Of a stretch of 34,398 bases of DNA, positions 6,583 to 14,378 are shown one piece after another. The notes under the pieces were generated by a model, which ran no database searches, was not told the origin of the DNA, and saw only the letters and a list, made by a program, of their open reading frames with translations. The stretch's first letter is position 1. Every line of letters begins with the position of its first letter. Origin of the DNA: Candidatus Sulfotelmatobacter sp. (lineage in GTDB: Bacteria; Eisenbacteria; RBG-16-71-46); the NCBI GenBank assembly GCA_035498555.1, contig DATKAB010000166.1, positions 1-34,398 of the forward strand, written 5' to 3'. The translations under genes were made by a program, and so were the position numbers.

Positions 6583-8588
6583 AGCCGCGCCGCACGCGCC
6601 GCCCGAAGCGCGCGGGGCCGGTGATCGCCGCCGGCGCGCGCGCACCCGAATGGATCGGCGTCGATACCGGCGGCACGTTCACCGATTTCGTTGCGCGAGT
6701 GGGCGGCCTGTGGCGCGCGCTCAAGCTGCCCTCCACCCCCGCGGCTCCGGAGCGTGCCGTGCTCGAGGGGCTCCTCCGCCTGGGCGCCGGATCGGGCACC
6801 CGCATTCGCCACGGTTCGACCGTGGCGACCAACACGCTGCTCGAGCGAAAGGGCGCGCGCGTCACCTTCGTCACCACCCGGGGATTCGAGGATCTGCTCG
6901 AGATCGGCCGCCAGGATCGGCCGCAGCTCTATGCGCTGCAGCCGCGCCGGGTCGCGCCGCTGGTCCCGGCCGAGCGCCGGATCGGCGCGCGTGAGCGCCT
7001 CGACCCCGCGGGCCGCGCGAAGCTCGCCCTCGGCCCGGCCGAGGCGCGGCGGGTGGCGCGAAGCGTGCGCCGGACGCGCCCCGAGGCGGTGGCGGTCGGG
7101 CTGCTCCACGCCTACGCCAGCGACCGGCACGAGCGGCGTCTCGCGCGCGCGCTCGAAACGCTCGGCCTGCCGGTGACGTATTCGGCGGCGCTCTGCCCCG
7201 AATTCCGCGAGTACGAGCGGTTCGCCACCACCGTCACCAACGCCTATCTGCTGCCGCGACTGTCGGGATACCTCGAGGCGCTGGCCCGCGGGACGCGGGC
7301 CGAGCTGGAGATCGTGCTCTCGCACGGCGGCACCGCGCCGCCGGCGGAGGCCGCGCGCGAACCGGTGCGGCAACTGCTCTCGGGACCGGCCGGCGGGCTC
7401 GCGGCGGCCGCGGTCGCGGCGCGGGACGCCGGCTTCGCGCGCGCGCTCACGCTCGACGTGGGAGGCACCTCCACCGACGTTGCCTATGTCGAGGGCGACG
7501 AGTTGCCGCGGCGGCGCTCGCGCGAGGTGGCTGGCTTCCCGGTGTTGCTGCCCATGCTCGACGTGCACACCGTGGGAGCGGGCGGCGGATCGATCGCGTC
7601 GGTGGACGCCGGTGGCCTGCCACGCGTCGGCCCGGAGAGCGCCGGCGCCGCCCCGGGCCCGGCGTGCTACGGGCGCGGCGGGCCGGCGACGGTCACCGAC
7701 GCGCTGCTGATGCTGGGACGGATTCCGCTCCGCGCGCTCGGCGGCGGGGCGCTGCCGCTCGATCGCGAGGCCGCCGCTCGCGCGATCTCGCGATTCGGTC
7801 GAAGCATCGCGCGACCGCGTCGCGAGGAGGCGGCCTCGGCGATCCTCTCGCTCGCCGAAGCGCGCATGGCGGCGGCGCTCCGCGCGGTCTCGGTGGAGCG
7901 CGGGCACGATCCGCGCGGCGCGGCGCTGGTGGCCTTCGGCGGCGCGGGCGGACTCCATGCCTGCGCGCTGGCCGAGGCGCTCGAATGCGAGGCGGTGGTG
8001 TTCCCCGCGCACGCCGGCGTGCTCTCGGCGCTCGGCGCGCTGCTCGGCGGCTCGCGACGCGAGCGGAGCCGCAGCGTGCTGCTCGATGCGCGCGACCGTT
8101 CCGGGATCGCGCGCGAACTGCGGCGACTGCGCGGGCGGGTGCTCGGCGAGCTGCTGCGTCCCGATCGGCCGAGCGCGCGGGTCAGCGAATGGGCCGAAGT
8201 GCGGTATCGCGGCCAGTCGCACGAACTGACCCTGCCGGTCACCGGCGACCTGGTCGAGCGCTTTCATCGCGCGCACCAGCGGCGGTTTGGTTTCGCGGCG
8301 CGGCATCAGAGCGTCGAGGTGGTGACGCTCGAGGTGCGCGCGGCGGTGCCGGCGCGGCTCGGCGCGATTCGAAGCGCGAAGGGCGCGCCCGCGGGGCCGG
8401 CGAGCACGCATGCCTGGATCGGCGGCCGGGCGATCGTCGTGCCGGTGCACGATTTCGAGCGGCTTCCCCGGCGGCTGCGGGGGCCCTGCGTGGTGCTGCA
8501 GGAGGGTGCGACGCTGTGGGTGGCGCCGGCCTGGAGCGGCGAGCGACACCGGGCGGGCGCGCTGGTGCTGAGGCGAGGACGCCGATGA
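6579..8588 (+). CDS. hyuA: hydantoinase/oxoprolinase subunit A (HyuA family)
   Basis: This 669-residue cytoplasmic protein belongs to the HyuA family, the ATP-using subunit of N-methylhydantoinases, 5-oxoprolinases and acetone carboxylases. The actin-like fold shows the first phosphate loop GVDTGGTFTD at residues 27-36 and the second, LDVGGTSTDVAY, near 290. GAGGGSI (near 330), PGPACYGRGG (near 361) and FGGAGGLHACALAEAL (near 454) are typical family blocks. Length fits the family (about 650-700). It overlaps the membrane protein upstream and hyuB downstream, each by four bases. The true substrate cannot be read from sequence. Cleavage of a cyclic amide such as 5-oxoproline, giving glutamate, is the commonest role of lone HyuAB pairs. 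Confidence 0.9.
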   Translation: MKPRRTRRPKRAGPVIAAGARAPEWIGVDTGGTFTDFVARVGGLWRALKLPSTPAAPERAVLEGLLRLGAGSGTRIRHGSTVATNTLLERKGARVTFVTTRGFEDLLEIGRQDRPQLYALQPRRVAPLVPAERRIGARERLDPAGRAKLALGPAEARRVARSVRRTRPEAVAVGLLHAYASDRHERRLARALETLGLPVTYSAALCPEFREYERFATTVTNAYLLPRLSGYLEALARGTRAELEIVLSHGGTAPPAEAAREPVRQLLSGPAGGLAAAAVAARDAGFARALTLDVGGTSTDVAYVEGDELPRRRSREVAGFPVLLPMLDVHTVGAGGGSIASVDAGGLPRVGPESAGAAPGPACYGRGGPATVTDALLMLGRIPLRALGGGALPLDREAAARAISRFGRSIARPRREEAASAILSLAEARMAAALRAVSVERGHDPRGAALVAFGGAGGLHACALAEALECEAVVFPAHAGVLSALGALLGGSRRERSRSVLLDARDRSGIARELRRLRGRVLGELLRPDRPSARVSEWAEVRYRGQSHELTLPVTGDLVERFHRAHQRRFGFAARHQSVEVVTLEVRAAVPARLGAIRSAKGAPAGPASTHAWIGGRAIVVPVHDFERLPRRLRGPCVVLQEGATLWVAPAWSGERHRAGALVLRRGRR

Positions 8589-10186
8589 GGCACGATCCGG
8601 TTTCGCTCGCCCTCGACGCCGCGCTGTTCGCCGCCTGCGCGGACGAAATGGGGCTGGTGCTCCAGCGCTCGGCGCACTCTCCCAACATCAAGGAGCGGCT
8701 CGATTTCTCGTGCGCGGTGTTCGACGGCGCGGGCCGGCTGGTGGCCCAGGCCGCTCACATTCCCGTCCATCTCGGCAGCATGCCGACCGCGGCGCGCGCG
8801 GCGCTGGCGCTCGAGGGGCTTGGCGAGGGCGACACCGTGGTGCTCAACGATCCCTACGCCGGCGGCACGCACCTTCCGGACATCACGCTGGTGAGCCCGG
8901 TATTCCTCGGCGGGACTCGCCCCGAGTTCGTGGTGGCGAGCCGCGCGCATCACGCCGACGTGGGCGGCGCGGCGCCCGGGTCGATGCCGCTCGCGCGCGA
9001 GATCTACGAGGAAGGCCTCAGGATTCCGCCGCTGCGGCTCGAGCGCGGCGGCCGGCGGGTCGAGGAGGTATGGCGCCTGCTGCTCGCCAACGTGCGCACG
9101 CCGCATGAGCGCGCCGCCGATCTCGCTGCGCAACTCGGGGCGCAGCGCGCCGGAGCGCGGCGGCTCGCGGCCTTCGCCGCCGCGCGCGGCCGTACCGGCG
9201 TGGTGCGCGCCGCCGCCGCGGTGATGGATCACGGCGAGCGCGCCGCCGGGGCGGCGCTCGCGCGCCTGCCGCGCGGAACCTTCCGCTTCGAGGATGCGCT
9301 CGACGACGACGGGCTCGGGAATGGTCCGATCCGCATCGCGCTCGCACTGCGCCTCGACGGCTCGACGGCGCGCTTCGATTACCGCGGCTCGGCGCCGCAG
9401 ACGCGGGGACCGGTCAACGCCGTGCTCCCGGTGACGCTGGCCGCCTCGACCTACGCGCTGCGTTGCGCGATCGGCGGCGAGCTCCCGGTGAACGACGGCC
9501 TGTTCCGCCGGATCGCGCTGGATGCGCCGCCTGGCTCGGTGGTGAACGCGCGACTGCCGGCCGCGGTCAGCGCCGGCAACGTCGAAACCTCGCAGCGCAT
9601 CGTCGACGTGGCGCTGGGCGCGTTCGCGCGCGCGCTGCCCGACCGGATGCCGGCGGCGAGCAGCGGCACCATGAACAACCTGCTGATCGGCGGCTTCGAC
9701 CCGCGGCGCGGCGTGCCGTTCGCCTACTACGAGACGCTGGGCGGCGGGCACGGCGGCGGACCGGCCGGACCGGGCGAGAGCGCGATGCAGGCGCACATGA
9801 CCAACACGCGGAACACCCCGGTGGAAGCTCTCGAGCACGAATATCCGTTCGAGGTGGAGTGGACGCGCATTCGTCGCCGAAGTGGGGGCGCTGGTCGCTT
9901 CGCCGGAGGCGATGGGATCCATCGCGCAATCCGAGTGCGGGTTCCGGCGCGCGTCACGGTGATCTCCGAGCGGCGGGTCCGCGGCCCGTACGGCCTAGCC
10001 GGCGGCCAGCGGGGAGCGCCGGGCGAGAATCAGCTGTTCGATCCGGCGCAACCGCGCAGGCCGCGTCGAATGCCGGGCAAGTTCCAGATTGACGTTCCGG
10101 CGGGCGCGGTGCTAGCGGTGGCGAGTCCTGGGGGCGGAGGCTTCGGCCGGCCGCGTTCGATTCGGCGGAGGAAGCGCGCGAAATGA
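8585..10186 (+). CDS. hyuB: hydantoinase/oxoprolinase subunit B (HyuB family)
   Basis: The 533-residue product is the HyuB partner that completes the ATP-dependent amidohydrolase with HyuA. Conserved family segments are clear: HSPNIKERLDFSCAVFD near residue 26, LNDPYAGGTHLPDITL near 87, SRAHHADVGGAAPGSMP near 119 (likely metal site), SAGNVETSQRIVD near 328, and YETLGGGHGGGPAGPGESAM near 381. The length is normal. The ATG overlaps the hyuA stop (ATGA) and GCGAGGA lies upstream, so the subunits are translationally coupled. The gene is followed after 59 bases by the cytochrome-barrel gene, possibly in the same transcript. Confidence 0.9.
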   Translation: MRHDPVSLALDAALFAACADEMGLVLQRSAHSPNIKERLDFSCAVFDGAGRLVAQAAHIPVHLGSMPTAARAALALEGLGEGDTVVLNDPYAGGTHLPDITLVSPVFLGGTRPEFVVASRAHHADVGGAAPGSMPLAREIYEEGLRIPPLRLERGGRRVEEVWRLLLANVRTPHERAADLAAQLGAQRAGARRLAAFAAARGRTGVVRAAAAVMDHGERAAGAALARLPRGTFRFEDALDDDGLGNGPIRIALALRLDGSTARFDYRGSAPQTRGPVNAVLPVTLAASTYALRCAIGGELPVNDGLFRRIALDAPPGSVVNARLPAAVSAGNVETSQRIVDVALGAFARALPDRMPAASSGTMNNLLIGGFDPRRGVPFAYYETLGGGHGGGPAGPGESAMQAHMTNTRNTPVEALEHEYPFEVEWTRIRRRSGGAGRFAGGDGIHRAIRVRVPARVTVISERRVRGPYGLAGGQRGAPGENQLFDPAQPRRPRRMPGKFQIDVPAGAVLAVASPGGGGFGRPRSIRRRKRAK

Positions 10187-10245
10187 GCGGTTCATCGCGA
10201 ATGCCCGGCGCGCCTCCCCGCAACAGTTCGGTTGGGGAGGAGCCC

Positions 10246-11535
10246 ATGCGTCGTCCGATTCGCGCCGTTCCGCTGGTGCTGCTGATCGTGTCGGTGGTCG
10301 CGTTGCTCTCGACGCGCGGCGGGGAGAGCGTGCCGCTTTACGCGGCGCGCACCGGCCTGCTCTGCCAGAACTGTCATTTCGATCCCAACGGCGGCGGACC
10401 ACGCAACGAATTCGGCTTCGCCTTCGCGAAGAATCGGCACTCGCTCGACGCCGACACCAGCGGGATGTGGAAAGATCTCTCGCTGGTCAATCGCGTCGGC
10501 GACAACTTCCCGCTCTATCTGGGGCTCAATCAGCGCTTCATGCTGATCGCCAACACCACGGTGAAGTCGGACTCGCTCGACCGCGCCGGGTTCTTCGACA
10601 TGGAGAACGCCTTCTACCTGACCTTCGTGCCGCACGCGCGCCTGTCGCTGGTCTACTCGCGCGACGGCTTCGACGCCGGCTCGAGCACCAAGGACGCGTT
10701 CGGCCTGATCAGCGGTTTTCCGCTCAACGGATATCTCAAGGCCGGCCGCTTCCGTACGCCGTTCGGGCTGCGCCAGGACGATCACACCGTGGCGACACGC
10801 AACGGCTACCTGGACTTCTTCTTTCCTTCAGCGCCCTTCAATTATTCGGGGTCGGTGGACTCGCTCCGCAGTTCCTTCCTGCCCTACGACCCGCGCCAGC
10901 CGGACATGGGGCTGGAATACGGCGCCGAATGGCGGAGTTTCTTCGCGCGCGCCTCGTGGACCGACGGTGACTCGCATCCGCTTTACGGGCCGAGCTTCTA
11001 CGCCGGCGCGAAGACCCTCAAGCTCGGCTACAACAACGCCTGGTCGCAGAGCGGGGTCTCGATCTACGATGACTTCCGCCGGCTGCCTCCGTCAGGCGGC
11101 GTCACCGAGGTGCAGCGCGCGACCCGCTGGGGCTACTACGGCATCGCTCATCGCCGGAACGTCGCGCTGCTCGGCGAAATCGGCGCGGGCACCGACGAGC
11201 TCACGCCGCCCACGGGGAAGGCCACCGGGCCGAAGCAGAATTCGCTGGCCTGGTACGCCGAAACCGACTACTGGCCGTGGAAGCAGGCGAACTTCCGCGC
11301 CCGCTACGATTACATGAGTCTCGATCGCGGAGCCGCGGACCCCTACATTCGCGATCTCAACACGCATACGCGGTATGCGCTCGAAGCCGATTGGGTGCCG
11401 GTGCCGTTCGCGGAGCTGCGTTTCGCCATGCGCTGGATCCATCACGACGCCGACCGATTCCGCAATTACTTCGGCTCGGCGGTGGCGATCAAGGACGAGA
11501 CGCAGTCGTTCCTTCAGTTCCACTTCTCGTACTGA
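10246..11535 (+). CDS. exported monoheme c-type cytochrome fused to a putative outer-membrane beta-barrel
   Basis: This 429-residue protein has a signal peptide (AVPLVLLIVSVVALL) and directly after it one CXXCH heme site, C40-Q-N-C43-H44. The rest (about residues 70-429) alternates polar and aromatic residues, has many Tyr, Phe and Trp, and ends in FLQFHFSY with a terminal aromatic residue, as outer-membrane barrels do. The combination resembles porin-like proteins with an N-terminal single-heme plug that turn up near electron-transfer or metal-redox genes. I see no partner cytochrome here. A start at 10183, overlapping the hyuB stop, is possible in frame, but GGGGAGGAG at 10235 and the signal peptide favour the ATG at 10246. 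Its role in transport or electron transfer is inference. Confidence 0.7.
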   Translation: MRRPIRAVPLVLLIVSVVALLSTRGGESVPLYAARTGLLCQNCHFDPNGGGPRNEFGFAFAKNRHSLDADTSGMWKDLSLVNRVGDNFPLYLGLNQRFMLIANTTVKSDSLDRAGFFDMENAFYLTFVPHARLSLVYSRDGFDAGSSTKDAFGLISGFPLNGYLKAGRFRTPFGLRQDDHTVATRNGYLDFFFPSAPFNYSGSVDSLRSSFLPYDPRQPDMGLEYGAEWRSFFARASWTDGDSHPLYGPSFYAGAKTLKLGYNNAWSQSGVSIYDDFRRLPPSGGVTEVQRATRWGYYGIAHRRNVALLGEIGAGTDELTPPTGKATGPKQNSLAWYAETDYWPWKQANFRARYDYMSLDRGAADPYIRDLNTHTRYALEADWVPVPFAELRFAMRWIHHDADRFRNYFGSAVAIKDETQSFLQFHFSY

Positions 11536-11579
11536 CGGGTCTGCGCCTGGGCTCGGCCCTCGGGCGCGGCTCCGGGCCC

Positions 11580-13013
11580 TCAGCTCGAGCGACGCAAGCT
11601 CATCAATCGGCGCACCACGACGCGCCGCGTCAGCTCGGTCGCGTCGCTGGCCGAGAGGCGCACCGCGGCCTCGCTCGCCTCGTCGAGGAACGCGTCGTTC
11701 TGAAGCCCGACGATCACCGCCGGTCCGGCGCGCGCGGTGGCGCGGAACCGCTCGATCTCGGCGGGCGCGACCGGCACCCGGCTCGCCACCGCGATCAATT
11801 CGATCGCCGGCGCGCCTGCGTCCGTGGTGATCGGTTCGCGGGCTTCGCTCAACAGCTCGCGCAGCGTCGGCCCGCGCGCGAACTCGGGCTCGCGGACGCG
11901 CCACGGCAGCGAACGTGCCGGGTCGCGCAAGGCGCCGCGGACGATCAATCCGCGCTCGATCACGCCCTCGAGCCGTTCCCTCCAGTCGGGCGGCGTCAGC
12001 GATTCGAGTGGCCGGGAGAGCTCCTCGGCGCCGGGTTCCGGATGCGCGGCGTCGAAGCGCGCCAACCGTGGCCGGGCCGCGTCGAAGCCGGCGCGGTCGA
12101 TGGCGCCGTCCACCAGCGCGTCGGCGAGCTCGAGTCGCGCGCGCCGTACGCCCTCGTCGTGGAACGCGAACAGCAACAGATCGCAGCCGGCGCCGAGCGC
12201 CAGTCGCCCGGCCTCGGCGGGCGTGTGGTTCTGTGACGCACCCTTCATCTCCAGCGCATCGGTGATGCACACCCCCTGAAAGCCGAGCCGCTCGCGCAGC
12301 AGCCGGGTGACCACGGCCGGCGAGAAGGTGCCGGGGGACTCGGCGTCGAGCGCCGGATAGACGACGTGGGCGGTCATGACGGCGTCGGCTTCGAGGTGGG
12401 CCCGGAACGGCGCCAGCTCGCGCGCCTCGAGGGTGGCGAGGTCGGCGCGGCAGAAGGGGAGCGCCAGGTGGGAATCCACCTCGGTGTCGCCGTGGCCGGG
12501 GAAATGCTTCAGACAGGAGGCGAGGCCGCCTTCGCGGAATCCCCGGAGCGCCTCGCCCACCGCCCGGGCGACGTCCTCGGGCCCCGAGCCGAACGCCCGC
12601 GCGCCGATCACGGGATTGCGCGGCTGGGAGTGTACGTCGGCGACCGGCGCGAAGTCCCAATCCACTCCCAGGGCGCGTAATCGGCGGGCGGTGACGGCGT
12701 GAACCTCGGCGATATCACCATCCCTCGCGCCGCGGGCGAGGAGGGCGGCGTTGGGAGGCACGAGCAGATGACCGTCGAGCTGCGAGACCCAGCCGCCTTC
12801 TTCGTCGATGCCGATCAGCAGCCGGCGCGGTCGGGCCAATCCGCGCAATCGTGTGGTGAGCCGGCGCAGGTCGTCGAGGTCGCGGAAGTCGCGGCGGAAC
12901 ACGATCACGCCCGCGGGAGGGAATGCCGAGAAGTCTCGCTCCCATCCCGGGGAGAGGCCGCCTTCCGGCAGGCCGATCACCATGCGGCGCGCGATGCCGC
13001 GCTGACCGTCCAT
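11580..13013 (-). CDS. glycoside hydrolase family 3, NagZ-like beta-N-acetylhexosaminidase
   Basis: This 477-residue protein has the NagZ-type single-domain GH3 core (about residues 8-300) and about 175 further residues. Diagnostic marks are IDEEGGWVSQLD near 69, FAPVADVHSQPRNPVIGARAF near 121, the catalytic Asp-His dyad loop KHFPGHGDTEVDSH at 169-182, and the nucleophile D252 in CITDALEMKG. Such enzymes remove N-acetylglucosamine from cell-wall muropeptides during peptidoglycan recycling. No signal peptide is visible, so it is likely cytoplasmic. The C-terminal extension lacks recognisable motifs and may be a degenerate second GH3 domain. No ribosome site precedes the ATG, and a TTGACA lies only 32 bases upstream, so the mRNA may be leaderless. 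Other GH3 specificities remain possible. Confidence 0.85.
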   Translation of the reverse strand: MDGQRGIARRMVIGLPEGGLSPGWERDFSAFPPAGVIVFRRDFRDLDDLRRLTTRLRGLARPRRLLIGIDEEGGWVSQLDGHLLVPPNAALLARGARDGDIAEVHAVTARRLRALGVDWDFAPVADVHSQPRNPVIGARAFGSGPEDVARAVGEALRGFREGGLASCLKHFPGHGDTEVDSHLALPFCRADLATLEARELAPFRAHLEADAVMTAHVVYPALDAESPGTFSPAVVTRLLRERLGFQGVCITDALEMKGASQNHTPAEAGRLALGAGCDLLLFAFHDEGVRRARLELADALVDGAIDRAGFDAARPRLARFDAAHPEPGAEELSRPLESLTPPDWRERLEGVIERGLIVRGALRDPARSLPWRVREPEFARGPTLRELLSEAREPITTDAGAPAIELIAVASRVPVAPAEIERFRATARAGPAVIVGLQNDAFLDEASEAAVRLSASDATELTRRVVVRRLMSLRRSS

Positions 13014-13021
13014 GGCGCGCG

Positions 13022-13050
13022 AAGTTCCGACAGCCCGCCGGAAGTGTCAA
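13022..13050 (-). promoter_or_regulatory. candidate promoter of the GH3 gene
   Basis: On the minus strand a perfect TTGACA (complement of 13045-13050) is followed after 17 bases by GAACTT (complement of 13022-13027), a weak -10 box. The ATG is at 13013, so transcription would begin at or next to it. The -35 is good, the -10 poor. Confidence 0.3.
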
Positions 13051-13142
13051 AGCGCGGCGCCCGCGCGCCGGGTCCGGACCGCGCCGGGAGCGCCCGATCC
13101 CGCGCGGGTCGGCGGCGGCGCCGCGGGCGTGCAAAACGCCCG

Positions 13143-13171
13143 TTGGGACGAGCGGCCGGGCGGGGTAGACT
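13143..13171 (+). promoter_or_regulatory. candidate promoter giving a near-leaderless aminotransferase mRNA
   Basis: TTGGGA at 13143-13148 and TAGACT at 13166-13171 are separated by 17 bases. The ATG of the aminotransferase is at 13182, only ten bases after the -10 box, so the transcript would begin within a few bases of the start codon. No Shine-Dalgarno sequence is present between them. Confidence 0.45.
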
Positions 13172-13181
13172 CGATTCCCTC

Positions 13182-14357
13182 ATGCGCGAACTCGTGTCCG
13201 AACGCAGCACGCGCTTCACCGAATCCGTGATCCGCGAGATGACCCGGCTCTGCCACCAGCACTCGGGGGTCAACCTGGCGCAGGGCTTCCCGGATTTCGC
13301 GGCGCCCGAGGCGCTCAAGCAGGCGGCGGCCGCGGCCCTTCACGCCGACGTCAATCAGTACGCGATCACCTGGGGGGCCAAGCGTCTGCGCGACGCGCTG
13401 GTGGCGAAGACCGAGCGCTTCACCGGGCTCCGCTACGAGCCCGAGACCGAAGTCACCATCTGCTGCGGCGCCACCGAGTGCATGGCCTCGACGATGCTCG
13501 CGCTCGTCAACCCGGGCGAAGAGGTGATCGTCTTCGAGCCGTTCTACGAGAACTACGGGCCGGACGCGATTCTGTGCGGCGCGTCCCCTCGCTTCGTGCG
13601 CCTGCGCGAGCCGGACTGGAGCTTCGACGGGGACGAGCTGGCGAAGGCGTTCTCCGATCGCACCAAAGCCATCATCATCAACACCCCCAACAACCCGACC
13701 GGCAAGGTGTTCACCCGTCCGGAGCTCGAGTTCATCGCCGCGCTCTGCCGGAAGTGGGACGTGATCGCCATCACCGACGAGATCTACGAGCACATCCTCT
13801 ACGACGGCGCGCGGCACGTGAGCCTGGCGAGCCTGGAGGGGATGCGCGAGCGGACCGTGGTGATCAGCGGGGCGTCCAAGACCTACAGCGTCACCGGCTG
13901 GCGGCTCGGCTGGTGCCTGGCCCCGCCGGCATTGACCGGGGCGATCCGCAAGGTTCACGACTTCCTGACCGTCGGCGCCCCCGCGCCGCTTCAGGAGGCG
14001 GCCGCGGTCGCGCTAGAATTCCCTCACGCTTACTACGACGAGCTGGCGGCGGGCTACGTGAAGCGCCGGGACTACCTGGTGCCGGCGCTCGAGGCCGCCG
14101 GTTTCGCCGTGTTCCGGCCGCGCGGGGCCTACTACGTGATGACCGACATCTCGGGCTTCGGATTCCCGGACGACGTGGCCTTCGCGCGACACCTGGTCGC
14201 CGAAATCGGCGTCGCCGCGGTGCCCGGCTCGAGTTTCTATGCCGACCCGATCGCGGGCCGGCAGCGTCTAAGGTTTCAGTTCGCGCGGCGTCGGGAGACC
14301 CTCGAAGCCGCGGTCGAGCGGTTGAGCCGCATCAAGGCCCGCACTCTGGCGGGCTAG
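13182..14357 (+). CDS. class I/II PLP aminotransferase (methionine/kynurenine/aromatic type)
   Basis: This 391-residue cytoplasmic transaminase carries LAQGFPDF near residue 30, NQYAITWGAKRLRDAL near 56, NTPNNPTGKVF near 167, ITDEIYEHILYDG near 198, and the PLP lysine in SGASKTYSVTGWRLGW near 233. The GFPDF and YEHILYDG blocks resemble the subgroup containing glutamine transaminase K, kynurenine transaminase and bacterial methionine aminotransferases, rather than aspartate transaminase proper. A methionine or 2-oxo-acid salvage role would fit the other sulfur genes, but substrate cannot be assigned. The ATG at 13182 lacks a ribosome site and sits just behind a promoter-like pair. A GTG four codons later has none either. 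The protease gene follows 21 bases downstream, probably in the same operon. Confidence 0.85.
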   Translation: MRELVSERSTRFTESVIREMTRLCHQHSGVNLAQGFPDFAAPEALKQAAAAALHADVNQYAITWGAKRLRDALVAKTERFTGLRYEPETEVTICCGATECMASTMLALVNPGEEVIVFEPFYENYGPDAILCGASPRFVRLREPDWSFDGDELAKAFSDRTKAIIINTPNNPTGKVFTRPELEFIAALCRKWDVIAITDEIYEHILYDGARHVSLASLEGMRERTVVISGASKTYSVTGWRLGWCLAPPALTGAIRKVHDFLTVGAPAPLQEAAAVALEFPHAYYDELAAGYVKRRDYLVPALEAAGFAVFRPRGAYYVMTDISGFGFPDDVAFARHLVAEIGVAAVPGSSFYADPIAGRQRLRFQFARRRETLEAAVERLSRIKARTLAG

Positions 14358-14378
14358 GACCTTCACCCGGGGATTTCC

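Noticed and set aside
6438-8549. A 703-codon minus-strand open frame opposite hyuA
   Set aside because: Composition is that of a GC-driven shadow, and hyuA carries clear family motifs on the other strand.
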